Source of the DNA: an uncultured Bacteroidota bacterium
GTDB taxonomy: Bacteria > Bacteroidota > Bacteroidia > Flavobacteriales > Flavobacteriaceae
Length of the DNA: 64,000 nucleotides
NCBI GenBank assembly: GCA_902594745.1
Contig: CACJNF010000001.1
Span: 186,001 to 250,000 of the forward strand
Direction of reading: 5' to 3'
Under the pieces are notes generated by a model, which saw only the letters and a list, made by a program, of their open reading frames with translations, was not told where the DNA came from and made no database searches. The first letter of the stretch is position 1. Each line of letters begins with the position of its first letter. Both the position numbers and the translations under genes were made by a program. Below are positions 9,568 through 20,200 of this stretch, piece after piece.

Positions 9568-11016
9568 TTAATCCAAAGAATTATCTATTCCATCAGTATT
9601 TCCATTGTTATCCCTATACTGAAGTAAATCTTCTGGTGCATTAAGGTTGTTTTGATGAGATTCAAGCACTTCATATATTTTTTTTAATATTTCAGGATTT
9701 TCATCAGCTATATCATATTTTTCAGAAGGATCTATATCTAAATTATAAAGCAAAGGATTTTTCAAATATGTTTTTATATCACGAGAAGGATAATTATAGA
9801 CTCCATTTGTAATAAAATGAGCCTTAAATTGACGATATCTAAGAGCATATACCTCTCTCTCTCTATAGAAAATAACTTTTTCTCTTTTAGATGGTTCAAG
9901 ATTTAAGAGAGTGTTTTTTATACTCAACCCATCTATTATTCTATCATCAACTTGTCCTGAGTTTGACATTTCTAGGATTGTCGGAAAGATATCCAATGTA
10001 GAACCTAGGTCATCTATTACAGATGGTTTAATTCTTCCACCCCAAAAAATCCCTGGAACTCTATGTCCTCCCTCCCAAGTACTTCCTTTTCCTTCTCTGA
10101 GAAGTCCTGCTGAACCAGATTGAGATTCAAATGGAAGCCAGGGTCCATTATCAGATGTAAAAATTACAATTGTATTTCTGTCAAGATTGTTTCTTTCTAA
10201 CTCATCAATAATTCTGCCAATACCATGGTCAATTTCTTCTACAACATCTCCATATAGACCTCTTTTACTTTTACCAGTAAATTCATCCGAGGCATAAAGA
10301 GGGGTATGAGGAAGGTTGTGTGCTAAATACAAGAAAAAATTATTTTTTTTATTATCTCTAATAAATTCAACTGCTTTATCTGAATATCTTTTAGTAATTG
10401 TTGTTTGATCTGCTGGTCTCTCTATAATATTATTGTTCTCAATTAAAGGAACATTATAATTTGATGAATCCGGTCTCTTTTTTTCGTATTGTTGCCAATA
10501 TCTTGGTCCAGGACAGCAGGTGACTCCATTAATTGGATCCATATCATTCGAATATGGGATACCGAAATAATAATCAAATCCATGCTGAAGAGGAAGATAT
10601 TCTTTTTTATGACCTAAATGCCATTTTCCAATAATAGCATTTTTATAACCATTTTCTTTTAGTTTCTCAGCAATTGTAATTTCAGAATCAGGAATTCCAT
10701 ACTGTGAATCAGGAAAAAATACTCTAGTCTTAGATCCAATCATTCCGTTTCTAATTGGAAGCCTTCCAGTTAACAACGCAGCCCTACTCGGGGTACACAC
10801 ACTTGAAGCAGAATAAAATTGAGTCCATTTTTGCCCTTCATATGACAGTCTATCTAGAGTGGGAGTTTTAATTGTTGGATGTCCATATGAACCTAGATCC
10901 CCATATCCTAAATCATCTACAAAAATTACTATAAAATTTGGTCTACTTTCGTTATTTAAATTATTACAAGAGACTGTTATAAGAAATAAACAAAATATTA
11001 AAAAAAAATTTTTCAT
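9568..11016 (-). CDS. Sulfatase 6 (S1 superfamily lipoprotein, arylsulfatase A/GALNS-like)
   Basis: Lipobox TVSC; FVDDLGYGDLGSYGHPTIKTP; CTPSR; AIIGKWHLGH; TSDNGPWL. Confidence 0.92.
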   Translation of the reverse strand: MKNFFLIFCLFLITVSCNNLNNESRPNFIVIFVDDLGYGDLGSYGHPTIKTPTLDRLSYEGQKWTQFYSASSVCTPSRAALLTGRLPIRNGMIGSKTRVFFPDSQYGIPDSEITIAEKLKENGYKNAIIGKWHLGHKKEYLPLQHGFDYYFGIPYSNDMDPINGVTCCPGPRYWQQYEKKRPDSSNYNVPLIENNNIIERPADQTTITKRYSDKAVEFIRDNKKNNFFLYLAHNLPHTPLYASDEFTGKSKRGLYGDVVEEIDHGIGRIIDELERNNLDRNTIVIFTSDNGPWLPFESQSGSAGLLREGKGSTWEGGHRVPGIFWGGRIKPSVIDDLGSTLDIFPTILEMSNSGQVDDRIIDGLSIKNTLLNLEPSKREKVIFYREREVYALRYRQFKAHFITNGVYNYPSRDIKTYLKNPLLYNLDIDPSEKYDIADENPEILKKIYEVLESHQNNLNAPEDLLQYRDNNGNTDGIDNSLD

Positions 11017-11019
11017 AAA

Positions 11020-12525
11020 TTATTTTTTCGGGCGAATCTTAATATAATCCCATCCTTTCCTATACCTAGGCTCAAATTGATTCCCTAACCCTTCAGGTTT
11101 AGTTCTAGCATTAGCTATACGTTCAGCAATAACATTTATTAATGAGTCTTTGACATCTTTATAATCAGCATTTTCTGCTAGATTATTCATTTCTTCACTA
11201 TCTACATTGTGGTCATAAAGCTCATAACCCATTGATCCATTTTCACCCCACTGAGTTAGTCGGTATCTATTTGTTTTTATCGAATATCCTTGAACGGGTA
11301 TTCTATCTATATTTAATTCTGTAAGTGCACTTTCTCTAGATACTTTTGATGAGTCTTTTAAAAGAGGTGCAAAACTCTTTCCTTGAACAAATTCTGGAGT
11401 TTCCATACCTACAAGATCCATTATTGTAGGATACATATCTATAAGTTCTATAGGTGCTTTCATGATTTTTTCATTTTTGTTTATTCCTGGACCCGAAACA
11501 ATCAAGGGCACACGAGTTGAATGCTCAAATAGAGTTCTTTTTTGCCAATGTCCATATTCACCTAAATGATACCCATGATCAGAAGTAAAAAATACTATAG
11601 TATTTTTATCAAGTCCTGTCTCTTTAAGTTTATCTAATACTCTACCTATTTGAGCATCAACAAAAGAATTTGTAGCGTAATATGCCTTTTTAATTGTTTG
11701 AGCTAATTCATATTCAAGATTTCTCTCTTCAGCTTTCTCAGTAACAGTACTAACAGCAGGCAAAGGAATCGTTTTATAATAATCTTCTGAAACTTTTGGT
11801 ATTATCATTTCATTTTTATCAAAAAGATCAAAATATTTCTTTGGAGCAACGTAAGGAGTATGAGGTCTATATAGACCATAAGCTAGAAAGAAGTTTTCAC
11901 CACTTTTGGCAAATTTATCAAGAAACTCTATAGTTTCAGTTGCTCCTATACCATCAGTTTGTTCTTCATCAGTTCCATCTGCTTCATGCCAACTTAAAGT
12001 TCCACCAAACTTTCCTGGAATTAAAGATTTAACTTTATACTCTTCAAGCTTATCTCTTCCATAGGGATTAACTGTTTGATCCCATGTCCTATTATCATCA
12101 TGACCTGATGTTCCAATTTGACCAGGATTATGATAATGAAATATTTTACCTATTCTTACTGAGTGATAATTTTCCTGCCTAAATCTTTCCCCAATAGTTG
12201 TTACATCAGGTATGGTCTCTCTTAGATAAATTAGTAATTTTTTTATTTTTGTTTGGTCTGGATATAGGCCAGTCATGAATGAGGCTCTTGACTGAGCGCA
12301 TTGAGGATATTGATTGTGAGCATTCATAAAGGTAACCCCTGACTCAGCTAGTTTATCAATATTTGGAGTTATTGCTTGATTATCACCATAAGCACCAATT
12401 CGAGTATTTAAGTCATCTGCAACTATAAACAAAACATTTAATTTAGTGTCTTTGGATATTTCTGGCGAATTATCAGTACAACTTATTAGTAGAATTGAAA
12501 TAAAAAATACTTTGATTTTATTCAT
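11020..12525 (-). CDS. Sulfatase 7 (S1 superfamily lipoprotein, iduronate-2-sulfatase-like) with variant CAQSR motif
   Basis: Lipobox LISC; VADDLNTRIGAYGD; PQCAQSRASFMTG; SDHGYHLGEYGHWQKRTLFEHSTRVPLI. Confidence 0.9.
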   Translation of the reverse strand: MNKIKVFFISILLISCTDNSPEISKDTKLNVLFIVADDLNTRIGAYGDNQAITPNIDKLAESGVTFMNAHNQYPQCAQSRASFMTGLYPDQTKIKKLLIYLRETIPDVTTIGERFRQENYHSVRIGKIFHYHNPGQIGTSGHDDNRTWDQTVNPYGRDKLEEYKVKSLIPGKFGGTLSWHEADGTDEEQTDGIGATETIEFLDKFAKSGENFFLAYGLYRPHTPYVAPKKYFDLFDKNEMIIPKVSEDYYKTIPLPAVSTVTEKAEERNLEYELAQTIKKAYYATNSFVDAQIGRVLDKLKETGLDKNTIVFFTSDHGYHLGEYGHWQKRTLFEHSTRVPLIVSGPGINKNEKIMKAPIELIDMYPTIMDLVGMETPEFVQGKSFAPLLKDSSKVSRESALTELNIDRIPVQGYSIKTNRYRLTQWGENGSMGYELYDHNVDSEEMNNLAENADYKDVKDSLINVIAERIANARTKPEGLGNQFEPRYRKGWDYIKIRPKK

Positions 12526-12527
12526 GA

Positions 12528-14021
12528 TTAAAAAGGACCTTTATTATTATTTTCTGTAGCATTATTGGATGATCCAGGGAACTCACCTCTAATGCCATGA
12601 TTTTTAGTTTTTACAAGATCTATAGATTTACCTAGATTATTTCTTGTTTCAATTGGTCCAGGAGTTCTCAAGTACCAATCTTTTGTAATTTCTTCTGGTT
12701 GTGAATCACCAGTTTCATTTTTCCATCTATTTAATATAAGTCTCAAATTATTTATTTCTTCATTTAATTTATCGTCATCTATTAAATTCTTTCTTTGAAA
12801 TAAATCATTTTTCAAAACATAAAACTCCTCTTCTAATCTTGGACTGTCAAATATTTCACCTTGAACTTCTGTTATTTCTCCAAGCTTATTTTTTTCCAAT
12901 AGACTTGCATATGTAGAGCTGTTTATTGCATCTAACGGACCTGCCTGAGGAAACTCATTTCTATTGTTCTGGATTAACATATAATTTTCATTTTTAACCA
13001 TTCTTTGATGGGATTCGTAGTCATGCCAATTATGTTCGGCAAAAACATAATTCCTAAACTTTTCATCAGGATTTTCAAGAAGTTTTCTAAAACTCTTTCC
13101 CTGAAAATTTTCTTTAATATCAATACCAGCATAATCTAGAATTGTAGGAGCAATATCTATTACGCTTACTAAGCTTTCTGTTTTACCTAATATCTTTTCA
13201 TCATTATATACAAATATAAATGGTGTTTTAACCCCTTGATCGTTCAACCTTGTCTTACTATGTGGAAATGGTCTTCCATTATCAGACATGATCATTAAGA
13301 TTGTATTATCATATACATTTTGTTCTTTTAATTTTGAAATTACTTCACCAATAAAGTAATCAAATCTTTTAATCTCATCATAATAGTGAGCTAAATCCTG
13401 TCTTGTCTGTAAGTCATCAATTAAATAATCAGGTACAATAATATCATCTAATTTGTGTGTGCCTGAAAAATCATTTTCAGCCCAATCCCTATGTGGGTCG
13501 TGAGCTGCAGCCCAGATAAAAAATGGTTTATCTTTTGGTCTGTCTGTTATAATATTCACCCACTGATCCTCTCCACCAAGACCTACCAAGTCTATACCCT
13601 CATGAATAACATCAAATCCAGGTCTAGCATAGTCACCAATATGCCACTTTCCTGAAGATACAGTATAATAACCAGAGGATTTTAACTCTTGAGCAAATGT
13701 TTTCATTCCCATTGGAGGTTGAGTATGAAGCTCAGGTGCACCATGATTGTGTGGATACCTCCCCGTCATTATAGAATTTCTACTAGGACTACAAGAGCTA
13801 GTAGTTAAATACATATTATTAAAGATTAATCCTTCTTTAGCAAGGTTATCAATATTTGGTGTGCTAACAAATTTATTTCCATAAGCACCAATATCGTCCC
13901 AGCTTATATCATCAGCTATGAAGATTATAAAATTTGGTCTTTGTATTTCTCTATCTATAGATGAATTACATGATATTATAAATAGAAACAGTATTAATAT
14001 TGAAGTTATTCTTTTTTTCAT
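12528..14021 (-). CDS. Sulfatase 8 (S1 superfamily lipoprotein; N-sulfoglucosamine sulfohydrolase-like group)
   Basis: Lipobox IISC; IADDISWDDIGAYGN; CSPSR; VSSGKWHIGD; SDNGRPFPHSKTRLNDQGVKTPFI. Confidence 0.92.
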   Translation of the reverse strand: MKKRITSILILFLFIISCNSSIDREIQRPNFIIFIADDISWDDIGAYGNKFVSTPNIDNLAKEGLIFNNMYLTTSSCSPSRNSIMTGRYPHNHGAPELHTQPPMGMKTFAQELKSSGYYTVSSGKWHIGDYARPGFDVIHEGIDLVGLGGEDQWVNIITDRPKDKPFFIWAAAHDPHRDWAENDFSGTHKLDDIIVPDYLIDDLQTRQDLAHYYDEIKRFDYFIGEVISKLKEQNVYDNTILMIMSDNGRPFPHSKTRLNDQGVKTPFIFVYNDEKILGKTESLVSVIDIAPTILDYAGIDIKENFQGKSFRKLLENPDEKFRNYVFAEHNWHDYESHQRMVKNENYMLIQNNRNEFPQAGPLDAINSSTYASLLEKNKLGEITEVQGEIFDSPRLEEEFYVLKNDLFQRKNLIDDDKLNEEINNLRLILNRWKNETGDSQPEEITKDWYLRTPGPIETRNNLGKSIDLVKTKNHGIRGEFPGSSNNATENNNKGPF

Positions 14022-14026
14022 TTTTT

Positions 14027-15550
14027 TTATTTATTATCTAAAGCTGGTATTTTGAATTTATCCATTTTTGGTGTTGTATGTGCCTCTCTCATAAAATCTT
14101 CCATTCTAGATACAATTTCAGGATGCTTAAATGCTATATCATTTAATTCTTTTGGATCTTCATCTAAGTTATAAAGTTGCAGTTTTGAAGGGCCTTTAAA
14201 TAAATTCTTTTTAATCCCTTTCCAATTATTGACTCTAATTGCCTGTTGGCCACCATAAGCAGGGAACTCCCAATATAGATAATCATGTTTATCTTGTTTT
14301 TCATCTATAAGTGTAGGATAATAACTTATGCCGTCTATTGAATAAGGAAGTTCTTTATTAATAATATCAGATATTGTTGCAAAATAGTCGTAGAAGGTAC
14401 TTGGATGTTCTGAATAAGTTCCAGGCTTAATTTTTTTAGGCCAAGTTGCAATTGTAGGAACCCTTATACCTCCTTCATTAACACTACCTTTAACAGTGTT
14501 TTTAGAGTTTACAAAAGGTCCTGCACTATTGAAGAAATTAATATCAACGTGTTCTACATGTGTTGGACCATTATCACTTGAAAAAACAATAAATGTATTA
14601 TCATATTTTCCAATTTCTTTAAGCTTTGCAACTATTTCTCCAACTTGTTCATCTAAATAAGAAATCATTGCTGCGTATGTAGCTTTAGGATACTGATTTG
14701 GATAATAAGAATTCCCTACATAGGGTTCTTCTTTACCAAATTTTTCGCGGTAGTAATCTACCCATTTCATTGGTGCTTGAAGAGGTAAATGCGGAATTGG
14801 AGAAGCATAATAAAGAAAAAAATTATTGTCTTTGTTGGAATCCAAAAAACTTAAAGCTTCGTTATGCATCAAAGTTGGGGCATAATCATTCTGATTGTAT
14901 AAATTGTAACTATTAGTATTATATGGATCCAATCCTTCTTTAAGTCGACCTTTGTTAACTATCTCATTATCTAGTATATGTCTTTCTTTATTTCTCCAGA
15001 GATGGGTAGGATAAAGTGTGTGAGCTTGTCTTTGACAATTATATCCATAAAAAAAGTCAAAACCTTTATTATTAGGAATACTATTAGTATTTGGAGCACC
15101 AAGACCCCACTTTCCAACCATACCAGTTTTATATCCATTTGATTGTAGGAATTCTGCAACAGTTATAATTGAATCTGGCATCGGTCGTTGACCCTCTAGA
15201 TCTGAATTTTCAAACATAGCTTGAAAACTCCATACATCTCCTCTTTCTCTCCATTCATCATTTCCGCGGATTGGATTATTTCCAGAATGAAGACCAGTTA
15301 AAAGTACTGCTCGTGCAGGAGCACAAACAGGGGAACCGGTGTAATGGTCTTTAAGAATCATTCCTTCTTTAGCTAATTGATCAATATTAGGTGTTTCAAT
15401 GAATTTTTGTCCAAGAATACCTAACTCACCATATCCTAGATCGTCAGCTAAAATGAATACAAAATTTGGTCTTAAATCATCTTTTTTTGTTTCGCATGAA
15501 GAAAAAATGATTAAAAAAAAGATTGTAGATAATAAATGATTTATTTTCAT
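14027..15550 (-). CDS. Sulfatase 9 (S1 superfamily lipoprotein)
   Basis: ORF track start 15598; MKINHLL... start at 15550 preferred because it gives a signal peptide (lipobox FSSC). LADDLGYGELGILGQ; CAPAR; GMVGKWGLG; SSDNGPT. Confidence 0.9.
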   Translation of the reverse strand: MKINHLLSTIFFLIIFSSCETKKDDLRPNFVFILADDLGYGELGILGQKFIETPNIDQLAKEGMILKDHYTGSPVCAPARAVLLTGLHSGNNPIRGNDEWRERGDVWSFQAMFENSDLEGQRPMPDSIITVAEFLQSNGYKTGMVGKWGLGAPNTNSIPNNKGFDFFYGYNCQRQAHTLYPTHLWRNKERHILDNEIVNKGRLKEGLDPYNTNSYNLYNQNDYAPTLMHNEALSFLDSNKDNNFFLYYASPIPHLPLQAPMKWVDYYREKFGKEEPYVGNSYYPNQYPKATYAAMISYLDEQVGEIVAKLKEIGKYDNTFIVFSSDNGPTHVEHVDINFFNSAGPFVNSKNTVKGSVNEGGIRVPTIATWPKKIKPGTYSEHPSTFYDYFATISDIINKELPYSIDGISYYPTLIDEKQDKHDYLYWEFPAYGGQQAIRVNNWKGIKKNLFKGPSKLQLYNLDEDPKELNDIAFKHPEIVSRMEDFMREAHTTPKMDKFKIPALDNK

Positions 15551-15566
15551 AAAGTTGAATATAAAA

Positions 15567-15604
15567 AAAAGATTGCTTAATGCGTATGCACTAAACAATC
15601 TTTT
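15567..15604 (-). terminator. Intrinsic-terminator/attenuator-like hairpin between susD-like gene and sulfatase array
   Basis: Minus-strand RNA: AAAAGATTG U UUA G UGC-AUAC-GCA U UAA G CAAUCUUUU followed by further U; fully paired on the minus strand using two G.U wobbles, mismatched on the plus strand. Confidence 0.7.
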
Positions 15605-15623
15605 AAATTACTAAACTTGAATA

Positions 15624-17204
15624 CTATCTGTAACCATTATTTGTTGGATCTGTATTCAACAAATTAGGATTATTCTGAATTTCCTCTAAAGGAATTGGTA
15701 ATAAATGATGACGAGGAGCATAGTTTACTTTACGAGCATTATGCTGTTTGAAAACTGTAGTATTTTGAATTCTCTCAGCTAATAACCCCCATCTAATTAA
15801 ATCTCTTTTTCTTTGATGCTCTCCCATAAGTTCAAAAAACCTTTCTTCTTGAAGAGCTTCTCTAAAACTTGTTTGATTAAGACCACTAAGAGGTTTATCT
15901 GGCTCAAATGCTCTTTCTCTAACTTTATTTATATACTGATAAGCTTCACTAGGACCTGCAAGTTCATTTTGAGCCTCTGCAGCCATTAAATATACATCTG
16001 CTAGTCTAAGTAATATAAAGTTTTCATGTCTATTACCTCTATATGAAGCTGCAAGGTTAGGTTGCCAAAGTTTCTTAAAATATTTATGTTTCAATTCAAA
16101 CCCTTCATAATGAGTTATAATTGTTGCGTCATATCTTAGATCACCTTCTTGCCATCTTGATCTTTTAGCAGCATCTGGAAAAGGGCTATAAGCACCAAAA
16201 CCATTGAACTCATCACCATTAGCAGCTAATGCGGCATTAAACGCTGCTTTTTCTGCCTTGTTTTTAGGCTCATCTCTTCCTCTAGGTGTCATTTCCTCAA
16301 CAAATCCTCCTGAATTTCTTGCATAATCTGCTGCAGACATAACTCCTTCACCAGATAAACCAGCAAAATCAATCCAAGCTATCATTTCTTTATTTTGAGG
16401 ATCACCGATCATCATCCTTGATCTTCCATAAACATCCTCGAAATTATCCATCAATGCATGTGGAGAACCGTTAATAATTTGATTGGCAGTTGCAACTGTT
16501 TCAGCCCATTCTCTATCATATAGATGAATTTTTGTCTTAAACCCTAAAGCAGCCCATTTTGTAAATCTACCATAATCAACACCACTCCACTCACTAGGAA
16601 GTAAAGAAGCAGCTCTTTCAAGATCAGATTTAAGATCTGTTCTAATCGTAGCAACTGGGGTTCTTTCAATCTTTCCAAGCACCTCTGAACTAGGTAAATC
16701 TCTGAAATAAGGAACATCACCCCACATAACTGTTAATTCCCAATAAATTAAAGCTCTAATTGTTAAAAGTTGACCAATTGCATGATCTCTAAATGTATTA
16801 GAGAGTTTATCATTTCCTTCAATATTTTCCAAAGCTGAGTTAGCATCTCTAATAGTTTGGTACCAAACACGCCAAGTATTACCATATCCTGCTTCAACTC
16901 CTTCTTCATAAAGATAGTTGTGATATACACCTGCTACATTTCCTCTTGAAGGACCTCCTTCATCTGATCCATAATGAGACATTGATGCATATTGTCTGTT
17001 TCTATGACCATTGTTAGAAATCAAACCCATCATGACTCCGTTAACAGCTAATGCTGCTTCAGCATCATTATTATAAAATGTTGCTGGAGAAAGTGCATCT
17101 CTAAGATCTTCTTCAAGAAATGCATCGTCATCACATGAAATGGGTAATACAATTAAACCCATCATTAGTATAATGTGTAAAAAGTTAAATTTTCTTGTTT
17201 TCAT
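15624..17204 (-). CDS. SusD/RagB-family nutrient-binding outer-membrane lipoprotein
   Basis: PISCDDDAFLEEDLRDALSPATFYNNDAEAALAVNGVM; C-terminal NFILLRLADVYLMAAEAQNEL; follows the susC-like gene. Confidence 0.95.
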   Translation of the reverse strand: MKTRKFNFLHIILMMGLIVLPISCDDDAFLEEDLRDALSPATFYNNDAEAALAVNGVMMGLISNNGHRNRQYASMSHYGSDEGGPSRGNVAGVYHNYLYEEGVEAGYGNTWRVWYQTIRDANSALENIEGNDKLSNTFRDHAIGQLLTIRALIYWELTVMWGDVPYFRDLPSSEVLGKIERTPVATIRTDLKSDLERAASLLPSEWSGVDYGRFTKWAALGFKTKIHLYDREWAETVATANQIINGSPHALMDNFEDVYGRSRMMIGDPQNKEMIAWIDFAGLSGEGVMSAADYARNSGGFVEEMTPRGRDEPKNKAEKAAFNAALAANGDEFNGFGAYSPFPDAAKRSRWQEGDLRYDATIITHYEGFELKHKYFKKLWQPNLAASYRGNRHENFILLRLADVYLMAAEAQNELAGPSEAYQYINKVRERAFEPDKPLSGLNQTSFREALQEERFFELMGEHQRKRDLIRWGLLAERIQNTTVFKQHNARKVNYAPRHHLLPIPLEEIQNNPNLLNTDPTNNGYR

Positions 17205-17221
17205 TTTTTTGGTTTTATATT

Positions 17222-20200
17222 TTAAAATTTAATATTTAATCCTAAGGATACGCTCGAAGAGTAAGGATATGATGAATCAGAAACACCTCTGTTTAATTGA
17301 TTTCCATACTGACTTACTTCAGGGTCACCCCATTTATAATCACTTATTAAAAGTAGATTTTGTGCACTTAAATAGATTGATGCATCTCTTACAAATGGAG
17401 GGTTATCTATATCATATGTAAGTGTAACATTTTTTAATCTAAAGAATGATGCATCTTGAAAAGAAGTTTCATTTGTTGTAACATATGTTCCGAAGGCAGT
17501 ACCTGCTCTAGGTATATCAGACATATTATTTTCTTCCGTCCATCTATCTTTTAGCTCCGGTAGAAGGTTTAAATATGCTCCTCTTGCATAATAACTTTCT
17601 GCAACAGAACCATTAAACATTGTGTTTCCAATTGAGAAATGAGCAAAAGTATCAAGAGTCCATTTTTTGTAAGAAAAAACATTTCTTATACCACCAAACA
17701 AATCTGGTTCTGGACTTCCCTGATAAACATAATCTAAATCATTCCATGTACCATCACCATTTTGATCCTCAAGTCTTGGTCCACCAAGAAATGATCTACC
17801 AAATCTTCCATCAGTATCGATTTCATTTCTTGTTTTGTATGTACCAAGATTATTTGCACCCCAAAAACTAGGGATTGGATAACCAGGTGTAAGCCTTATC
17901 GGGTTACCATTACTTGGATGAACAACATCATCAAGAGTAATATAGTCTTGACCTTCACCGAGCGAAATTAATTCACTTTTATTTTGTGATAATGAAATTG
18001 AAGTTGACCACACAAAATCTGTTTTATCTATATTAACTGATGATATAGATAATTCAAATCCTTTATTCTCAATTTCTCCAACATTCTCAAGTCTTGTATT
18101 ACCTGCTGTATATGGCAAAGGTTTTTCCAAAAGAAGATCTTCAGTTCTTTTTTCATAGTAATCAAACTCAAGACTATATCTATTATTTGCAAATCCAATT
18201 TCTAAACCAATATCCGACTGATATGTTTTTTCCCATTCCAGTCCTTGACTAGGAATAGAACTAAGAAGAACAGTGTTTAATCTTCCATCATTCAAAAACA
18301 TTGGAAAATCACTATATCTAGCAAATGAATTGTATGGAGGAACTCCTTGCTCACCAACAATACCATAACTTGCTCTTAATTTAAGATTACTTATTACATC
18401 TTGGTTCTGCATAAAGTCTTCTTCACTAACTATCCATGCTGCACCTATTGATGGGAAAGTAGCATACTTGTTTCCTGTTTCAAAAACTGAGGATCCGTCT
18501 CGCCTTGCTACTAGAGTAAGAAAATATCTATCCATATAGCCATAATTAATCCTACTAAGGATTGATGTATATGTTCTCTGTCCATAATTAGATCCAATTA
18601 AATTAGATTCAGGATCTGCACCAAGAGATAAATTATTAAAAGTAAGCACATCATTAGGATATCCTTCACCTGTTGCCATAGTCATAGTAGAAGTTGTTTT
18701 TTGTCTAGTATATCCGGCAAGAATTTTCAATGAATGGTCACCATCCTCAAATGAGTAGGTTGCTGTATTTTCAAAAAGATAATTCCTGTTTTGATTGTGT
18801 CTAACTCTCGCAATTCCACCTGAATTTGCGACACTTCTTGGAGGAATGTATGTAGGGAGATAGTAATTGTTTTTATTCCAACCCATATTAATTCCAAGTG
18901 AACTTTTTAGTGTAAGACCAGGAATTAAGTCATACTCAATATATGCATTGCTATTAAGATTAGTAATAAAACTATGGTCTATTCTATCTGTAACATCTGC
19001 AACTGGATTTCTTTGTGGAATTCCACTTATAGGGTTTACTCCAGTATACGTTTTTCCATCAGCTTCATAGATTTGCCAATAAGGAATTGTCTGATAATAG
19101 ACATTTGACCAATTTAACTTTTGATTTTCTTGCTTTCTATCCACTAAACTGAACCTAATACCAGTTCTTAGCTTATCATTTACCTTTGTATCTAAATTAA
19201 GTCTAAGTCCGTTTCTTAAAAGACCTGATCCTTTAACTACACCTTTTTGATCAAATCTACTTATAGAGACGAAATAATTAGTTTTCTCTGAATTACCAGA
19301 AATATTTAGATCTGTATTGTTTATATGTCCATCTCTTAAAATAGCACTGTTCCAGTCTGTATCCCATCTGTCGTCATATGGAAACACATAGTTAGGATCA
19401 TTTGCACCATATCCATCTTCACCAGGAATTAAACTAAGACCTTCACTCCAATATTCTTTCCAAAGTGCAACATCTCCTAGTTCAGGCATAGCTTTAACTT
19501 CGTCAAATGAAGTATAATGGTTCAAACTGACTTCAACACTCCCCTCTGGTGTTGAAAGTCCACTTTTTGTTTGTATTAATATAACTCCAGCTGCTCCTCT
19601 TGTACCATAAATAGCAAGTGAACTAGCATCTTTTAAAATTTCAATTGATTGAATATCATTTACATTAATATTATTAAGATCAAAATCCGTCCCAACAATT
19701 ACATCATCAATTACATATAGTGGACCATTATTTCCGCTGATTGAACTAATACCTCTAATTGATATTGTAGCTCTAGAACCAGGCTCTCCATTATTGCTTA
19801 TTACACTTACACCTGCTGCTTTACCTTGAAGTATATTAGAAACATTGGATGCAGGTTGGTTTGTTAGTTCATCACCTGATACTTGTGATATTGAAGATAC
19901 CAACTCTCTTTTAAGTGTTGAACCATATCCTGTTAAGACAACTTCATCAAGAGCAGATCTAGATGCGACAAGAGAAACTTGAATATTATCTGAATTACTT
20001 ACAGATATTGTCTGTGAAGTAAATCCAATATAAGAAATCACTAGAATAGCATCTTCATCTGAAATATCCAACGAAAAATTACCATCAAAATCAGATGTTG
20101 TTCCATTAGAAGTTCCTGATTCAAGAATAGATGCTCCCGGGAGAGGGATTCCATTCGAGTCTGTTATTTTTCCAGTTACAGTAGCTTGAATTATATCTAC

